A stretch of 64,000 bases of DNA from assembly GCA_045586785.1 (NCBI GenBank), contig JAZNBA010000073.1, positions 3,860-67,859 on the forward strand. Direction: 5' to 3'. The position numbers were made by a program, and so were the translations under genes. The notes below the pieces were generated by a model. It did no database searches. It was not told where the DNA came from and saw only the letters and a program-made list of their open reading frames with translations. Of this stretch, positions 61,505-64,000 are shown piece after piece. The stretch comes from UMGS1002 sp045586785. Lineage in GTDB: Bacteria; Bacillota; Clostridia; Oscillospirales; CAG-272. Each line of letters opens with the position of its first letter. Within the stretch, counting starts at the first letter, position 1.

Positions 61505-63499
61505 ATGCAAAACATCAAAGATAAGATACAAAAGCTGCGCCGTGAGCTGCAGCATCATGCGCGCCTCTACTACGTCTACGACGCACCCGAAATATCCGAC
61601 TACGACTACGATATGATGTACCGTGAGTTGCTGGAGCTTGAAGGGGCTCATCCCGAGTTTTTTGACCCGGCTTCCCCCACACAGCGTGTAGGCGGCAGAC
61701 CCCTTGATAAATTCGACAAGGTTACACACACACGTCGAATGGACTCGCTTACCGACGTTTTTTCCTTTGAGGAGCTGGGTAATTTTATACAAAAATCAAC
61801 GGCACTTTACCCCAACGCAACATGGTCTGTGGAGCCCAAGATCGACGGTCTTTCCGTCGCCCTGACATATGAGAACGGCGTGCTGGTACGCGGTGCTACC
61901 CGCGGAGACGGCATCGTGGGCGAGGACGTCACTCAAAACATCAAAACTATCTTTTCAATACCGCTGAAGCTGCCCGAGCCACTGGATCTGACGGTGCGCG
62001 GTGAGGTCTATATGCCCCGCGCCGTGTTTGCGCGACTCAACGCCGCACGCGAGGCGGCAGGCCAGCAGTTGCTTGCAAATCCACGCAACGCCGCCGCAGG
62101 CTCGCTTCGTCAGCTGGACCCCAAGGTGACCGCCTCCCGCGCCCTTGATATCTTCATATTTAATTATCAGGACGGCGCGCTGTGGCAGGACGGTACCCTT
62201 CCCACCACCCACGCTCAGACCCTTGACCGTTTGGACGAGCTTGGCTTTCCCGTCATCCGTCAGCGCACTATAGCTGTAACCACCGAGGACATAATTGCTC
62301 ACATCCGGCAGTTGGGCAAGTGGCGCGATGACCTTGCATTTGACATTGACGGCGTTGTTATCAAGCTTGACAGCCTTTCGGGGCGCGAAACCCTGGGCGA
62401 GGGCACCAACACACCCAACTGGGCAGTCGCGTATAAATTTCCGCCCGAGGAAAAACAAACCAAATTAGTTGATATCACTATCGCCGTGGGGCGTACCGGC
62501 GTGCTGACACCTGCCGCAGAGCTTGAGCCCGTGCGCCTTGCGGGAACATCCGTCAGCCGTGCGACGCTTCACAACCTTGAATTCATCCGCGAGCGCGACA
62601 TTATGATAGGCGACTACGTCACCGTCAGAAAAGCGGGCGACATAATTCCCGAGGTGGTCTGCGCCCATCCCGAACGCCGCGACGGCAGTCAGCGCCGCTT
62701 TGACCTGCCTGACAAATGCCCCTCCTGTGGAGAGCCGGTATTTTACGATGCCGACGAGGGCGCGGCGGCGCGTTGCACCAACTCAGCCTGCCCCGCACAG
62801 CTTTCCCGTTCCATAGAACATTTTGCATCCAAGGACGCAATGAACATTGACGGTCTCGGTCCGCAGATAGTGGAGCTGCTTTTGCGCGAGGGACTGATCA
62901 AGGATGCGGCAGATCTTTATTCCCTGCGTTCCGAGCAAATAGCAGATCTTGAGCGAATGGGCGAAAAATCTGCGCAAAACCTTATTGACGCCATTGAAAG
63001 ATCCAAGTCCGCGGGACTTGAACGGCTTATATACGCGCTGGGCATACGAAATATAGGTGAGGTCGCCGCGGCAACACTGGCGGCACGTTATCGTACGCTT
63101 GACGCTTGTATGAAAGCAACTCGTGAGCAGCTGTGTGAGCTGGAGGACTTCGGAGAAATAACAGCCGACTGCGTTGTAAACTTTTTCTCTCATGAACAAA
63201 ACATTGAATTGTGCCGCCGTCTGACAGATGCAGGTCTGGTCACGCAAAGCACAGCCGCGCCAACCGATGACAAATTCGCGGGACTGACGTTTGTTCTCAC
63301 GGGCACACTGCCCACGCTAAAGCGTGACGAGGCAGAAAAAATGATCAAGGCACGCGGCGGAAAATGCGCGGGCTCGGTGTCAAAAAAGACATCTTATGTG
63401 GTTGCGGGCGAGGCGGCAGGCTCAAAGCTTACCAAAGCGCAGTCACTGGGTGTCACCGTCATAGACGAAGCTGCTTTCTTACAAATGTTGGAACAATAA
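61505..63499 (+). CDS. ligA: NAD-dependent DNA ligase
   Basis: 664-residue replication and repair enzyme that seals nicks with NAD as AMP donor. Domain Ia (residues about 1-65), adenylation domain with Lys112 in EPKIDGL, OB fold, a four-cysteine zinc finger (CPSCGEP and CTNSACP), helix-hairpin-helix repeats and C-terminal BRCT (FVLTGTLPTLKRDEAEKMI, about residues 590-664). Normal full length. Weak AAAAAGGA lies 8 or so nt upstream of the ATG. It is followed by a terminator. Confidence 0.97.
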   Translation: MQNIKDKIQKLRRELQHHARLYYVYDAPEISDYDYDMMYRELLELEGAHPEFFDPASPTQRVGGRPLDKFDKVTHTRRMDSLTDVFSFEELGNFIQKSTALYPNATWSVEPKIDGLSVALTYENGVLVRGATRGDGIVGEDVTQNIKTIFSIPLKLPEPLDLTVRGEVYMPRAVFARLNAAREAAGQQLLANPRNAAAGSLRQLDPKVTASRALDIFIFNYQDGALWQDGTLPTTHAQTLDRLDELGFPVIRQRTIAVTTEDIIAHIRQLGKWRDDLAFDIDGVVIKLDSLSGRETLGEGTNTPNWAVAYKFPPEEKQTKLVDITIAVGRTGVLTPAAELEPVRLAGTSVSRATLHNLEFIRERDIMIGDYVTVRKAGDIIPEVVCAHPERRDGSQRRFDLPDKCPSCGEPVFYDADEGAAARCTNSACPAQLSRSIEHFASKDAMNIDGLGPQIVELLLREGLIKDAADLYSLRSEQIADLERMGEKSAQNLIDAIERSKSAGLERLIYALGIRNIGEVAAATLAARYRTLDACMKATREQLCELEDFGEITADCVVNFFSHEQNIELCRRLTDAGLVTQSTAAPTDDKFAGLTFVLTGTLPTLKRDEAEKMIKARGGKCAGSVSKKTSYVVAGEAAGSKLTKAQSLGVTVIDEAAFLQMLEQ

Positions 63500-63520
63500 T
63501 TAAATTTAAGCACTTTAAAC

Positions 63521-63560
63521 AAAAATATGCGTCTTATTTTAATAAAACGCATATTTTTTG
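63521..63560 (+). terminator. Rho-independent terminator of ligA
   Basis: AAAATATGCGT-TTATT stem with complement (63521-63558) and a T run. It separates ligA from the following gene. Confidence 0.7.
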
Positions 63561-63583
63561 TTCAATTTTTGACAAAAATAAAA

Positions 63584-63612
63584 TTGACAAACAACTTTTT
63601 TTAGGTTATAAT
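63584..63612 (+). promoter_or_regulatory. SigA-type promoter of the last gene
   Basis: TTGACA (63584-63589), 17-nt spacer, TATAAT (63607-63612), consensus in both elements. Confidence 0.85.
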
Positions 63613-63673
63613 ATAATCAATCAGTATTGTCGCAACAGCGGCAGTATAATAAAATAATGAAAGAGGTACACTT

Positions 63674-64000
63674 ATGCGTAAAACTCTCTCCATCCTTCTC
63701 AGCGTTGTGATGATACTTTCCGCTTGCTGCTTCGCACTTCCCGTGTCCGCAGCTCCCGAAGGAACTCCCATCAACACTGCTGTCGAGTTCATGGCAATGG
63801 CTGCTGACGGTACATACTACCTGAACGCTGACATTACCCTCGCCGCTTCTTACGAAGCACCCTTCTCCGGTACTATTGACGGTAACGGCAAGACCGTAAC
63901 CATCTCCGCTCCTATGTTCAAGGAGTTCAACGGTACTGTTAAAAACCTCACCATCAACGGCTCTATCAACTCCGACAGTGATGCAGGTTCTCTCACAGTA
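63674..64000 (+). CDS. Secreted protein with parallel beta-helix-like start, 5' part
   Basis: First 109 residues of a protein that runs off the right edge. A Sec signal peptide (about residues 1-24, ending FALPVSAAP) is followed by VEFMAMAADGTYYLNADITL and GTIDGNGKTVTIS, repeats of the type seen in right-handed beta-helix and GLUG-like surface proteins. AGAGG precedes the ATG. Related in style to the beta-helix protein of the surface locus (19248), but it has an ordinary leader. The rest is outside the window. Confidence 0.7.
   Translation, partial: MRKTLSILLSVVMILSACCFALPVSAAPEGTPINTAVEFMAMAADGTYYLNADITLAASYEAPFSGTIDGNGKTVTISAPMFKEFNGTVKNLTINGSINSDSDAGSLTV

Overview
The window looks like a chromosomal contig from an anaerobic, spore-forming, gut-type member of the Clostridia. 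The evidence is an alpha/beta-type small acid-soluble spore protein, a cotJABC spore-coat operon, a LysM-GH18 cortex-lysin-like protein, a type I dockerin, Thr-rich lipoprotein linkers, near-consensus SigA promoters (TTGACA-N17-TATAAT) and strong AGGAGG ribosome binding sites. Base composition is moderate. No rRNA, tRNA, CRISPR array, phage or classical insertion sequence was seen.

Layout. 1-0.9 kb: the 3' part of a LarA-type lactate racemase. 0.9-4.2 kb: two tandem paralogous solute-binding lipoproteins, each with its own promoter. 4.4-10.1 kb: a four-gene operon (M81/MlrC-like metallopeptidase, GlpA-like flavoprotein with a BFD-type Fe-S domain, a second flavoprotein, DUF1667) divergent from a DeoR regulator. 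10.2-38.4 kb: a long, entirely minus-strand cell-surface locus. 38.8-40.5 kb: a SASP gene and an ECF sigma/putative anti-sigma pair. 40.6-45.2 kb: GtrA, flavoprotein, polytopic membrane protein and sugar-phosphate transferase, i.e. polyprenol-linked surface glycan work. 45.3-54.1 kb: a catabolic cluster (Old Yellow Enzyme, SDR, FAD-binding reductase, small lipoprotein, Gfo/Idh/MocA, ceramidase-like, DUF4838). 54.2-59.1 kb: spore-associated genes (cotJABC, GNAT, enolase, LysM-GH18). 59.2-64 kb: two small lipoproteins, HPF, LigA and the start of a beta-helix secreted protein.

The 28-kb surface locus is the most unusual part. It combines two different SipW/ER-type signal peptidases; four exported proteins with a shared Trp-containing SipW-type leader, of which three (12862, 25977, 27182) also carry a shared TasA-like 'YLDG/WLEG' element; and a membrane-anchored protein (30055) that has that element. 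It also holds a membrane-tethered McrB-like AAA+ ATPase next to a protein that resembles the N-terminal part of DUF2357 McrC-like partners but has a coiled coil where a nuclease would be. A degenerate HD-GYP/EAL protein, a dockerin-bearing 1523-aa secreted protein with a possible membrane-anchored cohesin next to it, an Lgt-like membrane enzyme and a BspA-like leucine-rich-repeat protein complete it. My reading (inference) is a dedicated export/assembly apparatus for a fibre or surface layer, with AAA+ remodelling and possibly a cyclic-di-GMP-type sensor. A DUF559 gene framed by palindromic repeats has inserted in the middle of it.
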